NCBI RefSeq assembly: GCF_000620125.1
Contig: NZ_JHVL01000001.1
Location: forward strand, 62,001 to 126,000
From: Clostridiisalibacter paucivorans DSM 22131
GTDB lineage: Bacteria > Bacillota > Clostridia > Tissierellales > Clostridiisalibacteraceae
Direction of reading: 5' to 3'
Length of the DNA: 64,000 nucleotides
The position numbers and the translations under genes are program-made. The notes under the pieces are model-generated. The model did not search any database. It was not told the DNA's origin and worked only from the letters and a program-made list of their open reading frames with translations. Positions 19,865 to 28,375 of this stretch are shown here, in pieces; positions within the stretch are counted from its first letter, which is position 1; the number at the start of each line of letters is the position of its first letter.

Positions 19865-20446
19865 ATGTTCAAAAAAATTGTATCTCTATTACTAGTTTTT
19901 TTAATAGTATTAGGCACTGTCGCATTTGCAGAAGACTCAAACATAGAAAAGTTACAGCAGGATTCTGCCACTCGATTAGTAAAATTAGGTATAATTAAAG
20001 GTTATAATGATGGCACATTGAAGCTTAAAAATAATATTAGTAGAGCTGAATTTGCCACAATGATGACTAGACTTATAGGTAAGGATGATTTAGTAGATCA
20101 GTATAAAACCGATTCCCAATTTGAAGATGTAACTGCCACACATTGGTCTGCCCCTTATGTCAATATAGCTGTAAAGGAAGGTCTTATAAAGGGATATCCC
20201 GATGGTACGTTTAAACCACAAAACAATATATCCTACGGTGAAGTGTTGACCATATTAATAAGACTATTGGGATATGAAGAATCAGTTAATACTGAAGACC
20301 AATGGCCAATCAATTATGTGAAAAAATCTGTGGAATTAGGTATAAATGGCGATTTGCCCATATCAGTAAACTCCAACGCCACAAGGGGAGATGTGTCTAT
20401 ATTTATTGATAATAGTTTATTGGTTAAGTTAAATAAAGCATATTAA
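19865..20446 (+). CDS. Small exported protein made only of SLH domains
   Basis: 193 aa. The ATG at 19865 is preceded by AAGGGGTGAG; an upstream in-frame start overlapping the previous gene has no such site. A signal peptide (about 1-22, ending AFA) is followed by three SLH repeats: LVKLGIIKGYNDGTLKLKNNISRAEF, FEDVTATHWSAPYVNIAVKEGLIKGYPDGTF, and a weaker third with NATRGDVSIFIDNSL. It has no other domain. It could bind the wall through SLH and serve as a spacer or lattice component for the operon's scaffold. It is the last gene before a bidirectional terminator. Confidence 0.88.
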   Translation: MFKKIVSLLLVFLIVLGTVAFAEDSNIEKLQQDSATRLVKLGIIKGYNDGTLKLKNNISRAEFATMMTRLIGKDDLVDQYKTDSQFEDVTATHWSAPYVNIAVKEGLIKGYPDGTFKPQNNISYGEVLTILIRLLGYEESVNTEDQWPINYVKKSVELGINGDLPISVNSNATRGDVSIFIDNSLLVKLNKAY

Positions 20447-20480
20447 AAAAGGAAGGGTGAGTAAGTCCCTTCCTTCTTTT
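20447..20480. terminator. Bidirectional terminator between SLH operon and kamE
   Basis: The inverted repeat GGAAGGG/CCCTTCC (20451-20457, 20467-20473) has an A-run before and T-rich sequence after, so it can stop the plus-strand surface operon and the minus-strand lysine operon, which converge here. Confidence 0.75.
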
Positions 20481-20502
20481 ATATATAAAAGTACTTAGTG
20501 CC

Positions 20503-21258
20503 TTAAGCTAATCCTCTCTCTACCATTTCTGTAACTATGAATGTAGCTACATCATTTGCAAAACTTCCTGTGGAAAATCCTGCATCGTATCCTAATTCTT
20601 TGGCCAATTCATGTGAAAGTCTTGGACCTCCACATACAAGTATTATCTTATCTCTAACGCCTTCTGCCTCAAGAAGCTCAACTAATTCTGTCAAATTTGG
20701 TATATGAACATTTTTCTGAGTAACTATTTGTGATACCAATATAGCATCTGCATTAGTCTCTATGGCTTTAGCTACTAGCTCTTCATTGGGCACCTGACTT
20801 CCCATATTTATAGCATTTACCATCTTATATCTTTCAAGCCCATAATGTCCTGCAAAACCCTTCATATTCATTATGGCATCTATACCTACTGTGTGGGCAT
20901 CGGTTCCTGTACAGGCTCCTAATATAGTTATTTCTCTTTTTATATTTTCTTTTATATAGTCTTCTACTCCATATTTATCCATAGATTCTACTTCTACCTT
21001 TGGCACTTCTATCTTAGAATAATCTACTGTATGTTGACACTGACCATATACTACAAAGAATGTATATCCTATACCCAAATCTACTGAATAAACTACATTG
21101 GGTTCCTCTAATCCCATTTTCTTTGCTAACTGTCTTGCCGCTTCATCTGCCTCATCTCCATGGGGTACAGGCAAAGTGAAAGAAAGTTGCATCATACCAT
21201 CATTTAATGTATCTCCATAGGGTTTTACCTTTGTCAAATCTATTTTCTCTATAGACAT
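20503..21258 (-). CDS. kamE: Lysine 5,6-aminomutase beta subunit
   Basis: The cobalamin-binding subunit of the B12- and PLP-dependent aminomutase that moves the terminal amino group of D-lysine or L-beta-lysine to C5 during lysine fermentation. 251 aa. The base-off B12 motif DAHTVG contains His122, the expected cobalt ligand. Lys133 (MNMKGF) lies 11 residues later, the same spacing as cobalt His133 and PLP Lys144 in the Clostridium sticklandii beta subunit. A Rossmann-type C-terminus with ILVCGGPRLSHELAKELGYDAGF closes the protein. Its ATG shares a base with the kamD stop (TAATG), indicating coupled translation. It is the last gene of the operon. Confidence 0.95.
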   Translation of the reverse strand: MSIEKIDLTKVKPYGDTLNDGMMQLSFTLPVPHGDEADEAARQLAKKMGLEEPNVVYSVDLGIGYTFFVVYGQCQHTVDYSKIEVPKVEVESMDKYGVEDYIKENIKREITILGACTGTDAHTVGIDAIMNMKGFAGHYGLERYKMVNAINMGSQVPNEELVAKAIETNADAILVSQIVTQKNVHIPNLTELVELLEAEGVRDKIILVCGGPRLSHELAKELGYDAGFSTGSFANDVATFIVTEMVERGLA

Positions 21259-22814
21259 TATCTTTCACCCCCAAGCATCATTTCTACAAATGGATTGTAG
21301 TATTTAGCATCCTGAGTCAATACTCCTTCAAGACCTTTGCCACCATCTCTTGGTCTCTTTACTCCAGCAAATTTACCCTTCTCTATAGTTGGGAATAATC
21401 CTTCCTGCTCTATCTCATGAAGCAACTCATCGGCCTTTTTAAGCACCTCTTGAGCTCTAGTCTGCATTATTCCTCCTTCTTTGAATTCTATCTCATCTCC
21501 CAATGCCCTAGCATTATTAAATATATATTGGGCATTTTCTATAGATAGCATTCTATCTTGTAAATGTGGTGTATGAATAGCCTCTGTATGCATTCCTAAA
21601 AGTTGTATAGTTTGACCTGTGGTCACTGACACAAGGTTGAACAACGCATCTTGTAAATGTCCTTTAAATATATTCCCTGTCATAAATTTAGTTGGAGGCA
21701 TATATTTTAATGGTGCATCAGGGAATATTTCCTTTGCCATTTGTGCTTGGGCTAATTCCAATAAGAAACCATTTTCAATACCTGGGTCCATCTCAAATGC
21801 ATGACCAAGTCCCATTTGTTCCTCTGGAAGTCCTGCCTTCAATGCAAATTGCTCATTCATAAGCTGTGATGCCAATACTGTATGAGCCTCTTCAACTGCA
21901 TCGGATGTTGTTAGATAATTATCTTCTCCAGTGTTTATAATTACTCCACCATATCCATTTATTATCCTTGAGAAATATTGATCCACAAGGGTTCTTTGCA
22001 TATTTATATCTCTAAATAGTATTCCATAAAGGGCATCGTTAAGCATAACATCTAATCTTTCCAATGCTCCCATAGCTGCTATCTCTGGCATACAAAGACC
22101 TGAACAGTAGTTACATAATCTTATATATCTGCCTACTTCCTCTCCCACTTCATCAAGGGCCTTTCTCATAAGTCTAAAGTTTTCTTGTGTTGCATAAGTT
22201 CCTCCAAACCCTTCAGTTGTAGCACCATAAGGTACATAATCAAGTAAACTTTGGGCTGTAGTTCTTATAACAGCTATTATATCGGCACCTTGTCTTGCTG
22301 CTGCTTGAGCTTGAATAATATCTTCATATATATTTCCTGTGGCAACTATTACATATAGGTAAGGTTTTTTACCTTCTCCAAGATTAGTTATATATTCTTC
22401 TCTTTTTTCCCTATTTTTTCTTATTGTCTCAACGGTTGATTTAGCTATTTCTTCAACCTTTTCCTTTATTTTTTGTTCATCTTGAACTGGTATTTTTGTT
22501 AAGTCCAATTCTCCCCTAGATACCTTTTCTGCTATAGTTTGAGGATCATCTCCAGTATGAACCATAGCATTTCCTATCCAGTAAGCAATCCCTAGTCCTA
22601 ATCCACCACCTTCTTTTACATTGTCTACTACAACATTTGATAGTGGTCTCTCTATTTCATCTACATTGTCTATTCCCAATAACCTTGCAACTGTTCTCTC
22701 TACTGTAACTGTAGTATGTCTATCTATAAACTCTTGTACATCATCAGCAATTTTCGCAGCAGAATTTCTTGCACTCTCTATGACCTTTGGGTCAAGATTA
22801 AGTTTGCTTTTCAT
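21258..22814 (-). CDS. kamD: Lysine 5,6-aminomutase alpha subunit
   Basis: The catalytic TIM-barrel subunit that binds substrate, PLP and the adenosyl group of B12 jointly with KamE. 518 aa, full length for the family; motifs seen include VPYGATTEGFGGTYATQENFRLMR, SGLCMPEIAAMGALERLDVMLNDALYGILFRDINMQRT and the C-terminal GGIMQTRAQEVLKKADELL. A good ribosome site (AAAAGGAGGT) precedes ATG 22814. It overlaps kamE by one base and starts 14 bases after kamC, inside the lysine operon. Confidence 0.95.
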   Translation of the reverse strand: MKSKLNLDPKVIESARNSAAKIADDVQEFIDRHTTVTVERTVARLLGIDNVDEIERPLSNVVVDNVKEGGGLGLGIAYWIGNAMVHTGDDPQTIAEKVSRGELDLTKIPVQDEQKIKEKVEEIAKSTVETIRKNREKREEYITNLGEGKKPYLYVIVATGNIYEDIIQAQAAARQGADIIAVIRTTAQSLLDYVPYGATTEGFGGTYATQENFRLMRKALDEVGEEVGRYIRLCNYCSGLCMPEIAAMGALERLDVMLNDALYGILFRDINMQRTLVDQYFSRIINGYGGVIINTGEDNYLTTSDAVEEAHTVLASQLMNEQFALKAGLPEEQMGLGHAFEMDPGIENGFLLELAQAQMAKEIFPDAPLKYMPPTKFMTGNIFKGHLQDALFNLVSVTTGQTIQLLGMHTEAIHTPHLQDRMLSIENAQYIFNNARALGDEIEFKEGGIMQTRAQEVLKKADELLHEIEQEGLFPTIEKGKFAGVKRPRDGGKGLEGVLTQDAKYYNPFVEMMLGGER

Positions 22815-22828
22815 TATTTTACCTCCTT

Positions 22829-24463
22829 TTACTCCTGTAATATTCCTTCGGCACTTTCTACTATATCTTCATCTAGTCCCATTAGCCGTGCTATATTTAA
22901 TGCATCCCTAGGGACTTGACTCTTACTCTTTACCTCTTTTAGTCTATAGTCCATATATTTAGCAATGGTGTCTATACCGTATTCCTTCTGTTCCTCTAAT
23001 TCCCTTTCAAGGTCTATATAATCAACATTCTCCAACCCTATAACTTGAAGATGTTTTACCCCTTCAGTATTGGCTATATTATCATAGTGAGTAGTTATAA
23101 CCACTATGCAATTTCTATTCATTAAATAATTTACTATTGCTTTAGATATAGCGGAACCTTCCTGCGGATTTGTTCCACTGGCTAATTCATCTATCAATAT
23201 AATTCCCTTTTTATCACTTCTTAATAATGCCTTTTGTATTTCTTTTATTTCTCCTCCAAAAGTACTAAGTCCCATATCCGTATCTTGGAAGTCTCCTATA
23301 GAAATAAATATAAACTCAAATAGTCCACATCTTATTTCTCTACATGGTACGAACAGACCATATTGCACCATAGATATAATAAGCCCTATAAGTTTCAAAG
23401 TAACACTTTTTCCGCCCATATTTGCCCCTGTTATACAAGTAACACCTTTGGTAAGACCCATATCTATAGGTATATATTCTCTGTTTTTTTCCATTAGATG
23501 TCTTTCCAATTTTATATGTCTACCTTGGGTAAAACTTATTATGGGTTCATTAGATATTGTAGGTTTAACCCCTCCCATATCCAATGCCATATATGCCTTA
23601 GCTATATTTAAGTCCAATGTCCCTATGGCTTCCATATTTTTATATATTATATCTTTATATGACGCTACATCCTCAGATAACATCTGTCTAACCTTGTATT
23701 CTTCTTCTTCTTCAACTTCTTTTAGCAAATCCAACTCTCTTATAAGGTCATTTACTACTTCTGTGGACTTTAGATTAAACTTTATATTCATATATGTTTC
23801 TGAGCTATATGTTAATAGGGGGTAATCTTCAATGGTCTTTATAAGCTCCTTTTCATCTTTGGCAATAACCACTTCACCATTGGGACGAATATTTAAGTTT
23901 AAGTCCTCTTTGACCTTATCTCTTGCCTTTTTCTTCTCTATCTTTATCTTTTTACCTAGCTCTAATTTACGCATTCGTATATTTTTTAATTCATCTGAGT
24001 ATTCATCATATATATAAAATGTCTTTATGCCACTATCCTTGGGATCAAACAACTTTTCTAGCTCTTTAATAGGTGTAATCACCATATCATCAGGTACATT
24101 CCAATCAATATCTGATATGGTCATATATATTTCTCTAAGGAAAAAAACAAACGCCTTTATCTCAAATAATTCTACCACAGTGAGGGCATCTCCCGCAGAT
24201 GCCCTATTTATAGATTTTCTTAGATCCTTTATATGGGCAAATAAAGTCTTCAAATTCACAAAACTAGGCCTATGTTCTTGTATAAGTTTAACTATGGTTT
24301 CTATTTTATTTAATTCTTCTTTTAATTCTTCTTCTTCTCCAGGCATAAAAGGAGACATATTATCCTTTTTATATTGTCCATAGGGTGTCGTTACCGATAT
24401 TCTATCCAATACATAGTCAAACCCTATTCCTTCAATAGTTCTCTCATCTACAAATTCATGCAT
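22829..24463 (-). CDS. kamC: MutS-like ATPase of the lysine operon, putative aminomutase reactivase KamC
   Basis: 544 aa from the ATG at 24463, which has a GGTGGTG site; an ATG at 24502 would overlap kamB by 14 bases but shows no site. The N-terminal two-thirds is helical with a charged coiled-coil (about 165-195). The C-terminus is a MutS-family ABC ATPase: Walker A GANMGGKS (about 346-353), then STFGGEI signature-like and Walker B GIILIDELASGTNPQEG. It lacks MutS mismatch-recognition domains. In lysine and ornithine fermentation operons this gene accompanies the B12 aminomutase, and its product is named as a reactivase ATPase thought to remove damaged cobalamin. That role is family knowledge, not shown here. 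Confidence 0.87.
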   Translation of the reverse strand: MHEFVDERTIEGIGFDYVLDRISVTTPYGQYKKDNMSPFMPGEEEELKEELNKIETIVKLIQEHRPSFVNLKTLFAHIKDLRKSINRASAGDALTVVELFEIKAFVFFLREIYMTISDIDWNVPDDMVITPIKELEKLFDPKDSGIKTFYIYDEYSDELKNIRMRKLELGKKIKIEKKKARDKVKEDLNLNIRPNGEVVIAKDEKELIKTIEDYPLLTYSSETYMNIKFNLKSTEVVNDLIRELDLLKEVEEEEEYKVRQMLSEDVASYKDIIYKNMEAIGTLDLNIAKAYMALDMGGVKPTISNEPIISFTQGRHIKLERHLMEKNREYIPIDMGLTKGVTCITGANMGGKSVTLKLIGLIISMVQYGLFVPCREIRCGLFEFIFISIGDFQDTDMGLSTFGGEIKEIQKALLRSDKKGIILIDELASGTNPQEGSAISKAIVNYLMNRNCIVVITTHYDNIANTEGVKHLQVIGLENVDYIDLERELEEQKEYGIDTIAKYMDYRLKEVKSKSQVPRDALNIARLMGLDEDIVESAEGILQE

Positions 24464-24488
24464 CGAATTCACCACCAAAAGATTATTA

Positions 24489-25514
24489 TTAAAGCATGAC
24501 ATCCATTACAGGGACATCTTTTAAATAAGTCTCCATCTTATCTAAAAATTCCTTAGGATTAAAATAATATCCTTGTGGTGCATAGGGATTTATTGTAACA
24601 GCAATTACATCTATCCCATTTAACACCTCTACATTAAATCCCTGTTTTGAAAATCTCAACCAGCTTTTAGCATCTATAAATATCTTAGTGCCATCCTCAA
24701 CTACAAATTTTACATCTTTATACTTTCTAGTGTACATTATAATGTCTTCAACAGTCTTCTTAACTAGGGAACCAGGTATTACTATATACCTAGTATCTTC
24801 ATCTATATGAGATGCAATTATATCTCCGCAATTTATCGCAGTCCGTATATCCAGTTGTTCTACATCCATATTGTCTTTTATCAAACAAGTCTTCTTGTCC
24901 GCTATACATTTTTCAATTTCTAATCTAACCTCAGAATCTTTAACCTCATCTAATCTGAAAAGATTAGTTTTATGCATGGTCTCTTCTATTACCTTATTGA
25001 CATTTCTACTCACCGTAGCCCCTGTAGCCAATATAGTACCTTCTGTAATAGATGGAGCAGCAGATGAAACCCTGTTTAGTGAACCGTCTACTATAATTAT
25101 ATTGGCACCAAATTCTAACATACGTTCAGAAACTTGCTTTATTTCACTGCTGGTTTGAGGTCCTGCTATTTGAACATATCCCTCTTCTTTAACTCGCCCA
25201 ATAACTATATTTCCCAAAGGTGTACTAAAATCTGTAACCTCAATAATCTCTACTTTGGCATCTCCCATACCTAAAAATTCAGAAGTGGTAGCAATAAGTG
25301 TTCCCTCCATAACATATATGGTGGGTTTTTCTGTATTAGTCACCACATCTTGGGATTCTCCATCCCTTCCCGTAGATGTAATCCCTAAAGTTATATCCCT
25401 ATATATGGCCTCTTGAATTATATGGTTAAGTGTTACAGTTTTTCCTGCGTTTTTGGCCATTCCTACTATAGAAATTATCCTATATTTTTTGTCTATCAAG
25501 TCTATCAAAGACAT
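24489..25514 (-). CDS. kamB: P-loop protein of the lysine operon, putative aminomutase reactivase KamB
   Basis: 341 aa. A Walker A motif GMAKNAGKT stands at residues 18-26, followed by TGRDGE and IIIVDGSLNR, which look like switch/Walker B elements of a P-loop NTPase. The remainder has no recognised domain. The conserved position between kamA and kamC, and the end overlapping or touching kamC, point to a complex with the MutS-like protein that maintains lysine 5,6-aminomutase. There is a 170-base gap upstream (25515-25684) with a hairpin and an 8-bp tandem array. Function is by gene context. Confidence 0.85.
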   Translation of the reverse strand: MSLIDLIDKKYRIISIVGMAKNAGKTVTLNHIIQEAIYRDITLGITSTGRDGESQDVVTNTEKPTIYVMEGTLIATTSEFLGMGDAKVEIIEVTDFSTPLGNIVIGRVKEEGYVQIAGPQTSSEIKQVSERMLEFGANIIIVDGSLNRVSSAAPSITEGTILATGATVSRNVNKVIEETMHKTNLFRLDEVKDSEVRLEIEKCIADKKTCLIKDNMDVEQLDIRTAINCGDIIASHIDEDTRYIVIPGSLVKKTVEDIIMYTRKYKDVKFVVEDGTKIFIDAKSWLRFSKQGFNVEVLNGIDVIAVTINPYAPQGYYFNPKEFLDKMETYLKDVPVMDVML

Positions 25515-25576
25515 ATCTTAAGGGCTCCTTTCGATTCCCTGTTCCCAATAACCCTTTTGAATTAAATACTTTTTTC

Positions 25577-25608
25577 GGAAGGAAGACAGTCCCCACTATC
25601 TTCCTTCC
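25577..25608. other. Strong hairpin in the kamA-kamB gap
   Basis: A perfect 10-bp inverted repeat (GGAAGGAAGA with TCTTCCTTCC) around a 12-base loop. It has no T-run on either strand, so it is not a normal terminator; it could be a processing or stability element in the kam transcript. Confidence 0.6.
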
Positions 25609-25637
25609 ATTTCCCCTGTTATCTCTATCCCTCTATC

Positions 25638-25685
25638 TTTCCAACTTTCCAACTTTCCAACTTTCCAACTTTCCAACTTTCCAAC
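25638..25685 (-). repeat. Six tandem copies of an 8-bp unit abutting the kamA stop codon
   Basis: The plus strand reads TTTCCAAC six times without interruption; in the transcript the unit is GTTGGAAA. The last base of the array is the first plus-strand base of the kamA stop codon (25685-25687). The unit differs from the heptamers of the dispersed elements. Confidence 0.9.
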
Positions 25686-26929
25686 TATTTCTGATTTCTC
25701 TTTGCTGCTCTTTCATTTCTTTCTAATTTAGTAGGCTCCAATGCAACATCGTTTCCTTGAAGTAATCCTGCAACCCCTGTTCTAACCTCTGTGTCCTCTT
25801 TTTTAGTCTCTTCATAATGAGGCTCTGTGTAAGTTGTTATAACACCTTCAAAGTTTCTAAGGATTACTTTGTCTGGTGACATAGAAATTACATAGTTTGG
25901 CATAACTGGAGTCTTTCCTCCTCCACCAGGAGCATCAACAACAAATGTTGGTACTGCATATCCTGATGTATGTCCCCTTAGACCTTCCATAATTTCTATA
26001 CCCTTTGAAACCTTAGTTCTGAAATGCTCAATACCCATTGAAAGGTCACATTGATAAATATAATAAGGTCTAACTCTTATCATTACTAATTCTTGCACTA
26101 ACTTTTTCATTGTTTGAACACTGTCATTAACTCCTCTTAACAATACTGATTGGTTACCTAGTGGTATACCAGCATCTGCAAGTTTAGCTATAGCTGCCTT
26201 TGCTTCTGGAGTAATTTCCTTTGGATGGTTGAAATGAGTATTTAACCAAACTGGATGGTACTTCTTAAGCATATTTACTAAGTTATCAGTAATCCTTTGA
26301 GGCATAACTACTGGTGTTCTACTTCCAAGTCTTACTATCTCTACATGGGGTATTTCTCTTAATTTCTTGATGATATATTCTAATCTTTCATCGGATACTA
26401 ATAAGCAGTCTCCTCCTGAAAGAAGTACGTCCCTTACTTGTGGTGTATTTCTAATGTATTCTATTGCTGCATCCACTCTATCCTTTGGAGCTCCACTATC
26501 CTTTTGTCCTGCAAATCTTCTTCTTGTACAATGTCTACAATACATTGAGCATTGGTCTGTTATAAGAAGAAGTACCCTGTCTGGATATCTGTGAGTTAAT
26601 CCTGGTACTGGTGAATCAGTATCTTCATGTAATGGGTCTTCCATATCTGAACTACCTATATGAGTTTCTGCTATTGTTGGTACAGCTTGCATTCTTATAG
26701 GACAGTTGGGATCACTCTTATCCATATGAGCTGCATAGTATGGAGTAATACCCATTCTAAACTTTTTAAGCACTTCAGCTATATCTTTTTCTTCTTGGGC
26801 TGTTATGTTTATAATTTCCTTTAATTGTTCAACATCTACTATTCTATTTTTAACTTGCCATTGCCAATCATTCCATTGTTCCTCCGTCACATCTTTCCAT
26901 AAATCAATATTTTGCCAATACTTTTCCAT
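25685..26929 (-). CDS. kamA: L-lysine 2,3-aminomutase
   Basis: The radical-SAM, PLP-dependent enzyme that converts L-lysine to L-beta-lysine, the first step of lysine fermentation. 414 aa, usual length. The [4Fe-4S] motif is C127-SMY-C131-RH-C134; the PLP lysine is expected at Lys339 in PGGGGKTPV; SGGDCLLVSDERLEYI and GNQSVLLRGVND are further family signatures. ATG 26929 follows GAAAGGGG. It lies between kdd and kamB on the same strand. The C-terminal tail is short and Lys/Arg/Asn-rich. Confidence 0.97.
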   Translation of the reverse strand: MEKYWQNIDLWKDVTEEQWNDWQWQVKNRIVDVEQLKEIINITAQEEKDIAEVLKKFRMGITPYYAAHMDKSDPNCPIRMQAVPTIAETHIGSSDMEDPLHEDTDSPVPGLTHRYPDRVLLLITDQCSMYCRHCTRRRFAGQKDSGAPKDRVDAAIEYIRNTPQVRDVLLSGGDCLLVSDERLEYIIKKLREIPHVEIVRLGSRTPVVMPQRITDNLVNMLKKYHPVWLNTHFNHPKEITPEAKAAIAKLADAGIPLGNQSVLLRGVNDSVQTMKKLVQELVMIRVRPYYIYQCDLSMGIEHFRTKVSKGIEIMEGLRGHTSGYAVPTFVVDAPGGGGKTPVMPNYVISMSPDKVILRNFEGVITTYTEPHYEETKKEDTEVRTGVAGLLQGNDVALEPTKLERNERAAKRNQK

Positions 26930-27053
26930 TTTATAATTCCCCTTTCTTTTTATATAAATTATTAACTATTCCCTATTGAGGTCACATTTAAGTGACCTAT
27001 ATAAAAGTAAATGGCTAAACTAATCTTAGTAACTATTAGCCAGTAACTAACCC

Positions 27054-28091
27054 CTATGCATATAATTCTTCATATAATTTTCTCAATGTTTCTGATTCTC
27101 TTAATATTTGAAGAGAAATTTCAGCATGTCCTTTAGTATATCCATTTCCTACTATCATAGTTACATCTTTTCCTACTCCTTCTGCTCCCAATGCTGCCTT
27201 TGTAAAGCTTGTAGCCATACTAAAGAAATATACCAAACCATCATCCTTTGTAGCCAATATACTACCCATTTCAGTATTTGATACATTTACATTGTTAATA
27301 GTTATGTCTGCCATTTCTCCATTAGTAGCCTCTGAAATCTTTTCCATAACCTCTACTGCATTAGTAGCATCTGCTTGTATATATATATCAGCAAGATTTG
27401 CTGACCTAACCCTCTTCATAGCATCTTCACTATGTCCTAGACATATTACTTTTCCTGTAACTCCAGCTCTCTTCTTAGCTTCATATAGACAAAGCATTCC
27501 TGATTTACCTGTTCCACCTATGATTACTACTGTATCCCCTGGTTTCACTAATTTTGCAGTTTGAGCTGGTGCTCCTGCCACGTCAAGCACTGATAATGCT
27601 AAGTTTTCTGGAATATCATTTGGCAATACTGCATATATTCCACTTTCAAATAATATTGCTTTACCTTTTATATCTACTTGATCTATATCTTTTCTCACTT
27701 CTAAGATCTCATCAATTCTAAGAGGTGTTAATGATAAAGATACTAATGTAGCTATTTTATCTCCAACTTTAAGGTCAGTTTTTCCTTCCATTGCAGGTCC
27801 TATTTTTTCTATAGTACCTATTAACATTCCACCTGAACCAGTAACAGGGTTTTGATGCTTTCCTCTTTCTGCTACTATTCCCTTCATTATTTCTTTTATT
27901 TTCTCAACATCTCCACCGGCTTGTTCCTTAATTTGTGTAAAACTTGCCGAATCAATATTAAGTGTCTGAACATTAATTAATATTTCATTATCATAAATGT
28001 CCATGTTGTTGTCAATTTTTGTCGCTGGTTGAGGTAATTTTCCTTTAGGTTCAATAACTCTATGTGTTCCAAAAGCACATCCTTTTTTCAT
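27054..28091 (-). CDS. kdd: L-erythro-3,5-diaminohexanoate dehydrogenase
   Basis: NAD-dependent oxidative deamination of 3,5-diaminohexanoate to 5-amino-3-ketohexanoate, the step after the two aminomutases. 345 aa. It is a zinc-free MDR-like fold with Rossmann motif VVIIGGTGKSGMLCLYEAKKR and the family N-terminus MKKGCAFGTHRVIEPKG; NPVTGSGGMLIGTI is also typical. It is the first structural gene behind the sigma-54 promoter; AGGAGG precedes the ATG. The following gap to kamA (26930-27053) has two weak hairpins (26979-26998; 27013-27041). The next pathway genes, kce and kal, are not in this window. Confidence 0.95.
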   Translation of the reverse strand: MKKGCAFGTHRVIEPKGKLPQPATKIDNNMDIYDNEILINVQTLNIDSASFTQIKEQAGGDVEKIKEIMKGIVAERGKHQNPVTGSGGMLIGTIEKIGPAMEGKTDLKVGDKIATLVSLSLTPLRIDEILEVRKDIDQVDIKGKAILFESGIYAVLPNDIPENLALSVLDVAGAPAQTAKLVKPGDTVVIIGGTGKSGMLCLYEAKKRAGVTGKVICLGHSEDAMKRVRSANLADIYIQADATNAVEVMEKISEATNGEMADITINNVNVSNTEMGSILATKDDGLVYFFSMATSFTKAALGAEGVGKDVTMIVGNGYTKGHAEISLQILRESETLRKLYEELYA

Positions 28092-28158
28092 TATACATTC
28101 CTCCTAATTTTGTTCTATTCTCTATTCCATACTCCCTCATCATCTCACCTATATTATT

Positions 28159-28176
28159 ATGCAACCAATATGCCAA
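28159..28176 (-). promoter_or_regulatory. Sigma-54 promoter of the lysine operon
   Basis: On the minus strand it reads TTGGCATATTGGTTGCAT: the -24 GG and -12 GC are exactly ten bases apart, matching the TGGCAC-N5-TTGCA consensus closely. The predicted transcript start near 28149 leaves a leader of about 58 bases before kdd. The adjacent sigma-54 activator gene supports it. Confidence 0.88.
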
Positions 28177-28207
28177 ATCTATAAAAAATTCTATTGATAA
28201 AAAAATA

Positions 28208-28225
28208 ACCATCTTTGTCGATGGT
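28208..28225. promoter_or_regulatory. Candidate activator site: ACCATC-N6-GATGGT
   Basis: A perfect 6-bp dyad with a 6-base spacer about 60-75 bases upstream of the predicted sigma-54 transcript start. It is the best-placed palindrome for binding the Fis-type HTH of the neighbouring activator. A second palindrome, TGCCCAA/TTGGGCA (28349-28364), lies nearer the activator gene end and could be another site or a stem after that gene. Confidence 0.5.
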
Positions 28226-28375
28226 CATTTATCGTCTATATCCTTGAAATATAGCCATTTAATTTTAAAAAATATTTTTTAAAAAAAGTTTTTATATAGA
28301 AAATACCCAATTAAATTGCTATAAAAATATCTATAGAAAATGTTTTCCTGCCCAATTTTGGGCAAAGTTAAACAT

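Noticed and set aside
25577-25608. Hairpin between kamA and kamB as a terminator
   Set aside because: No T-run follows on either strand, and the genes beyond it belong to the same pathway.
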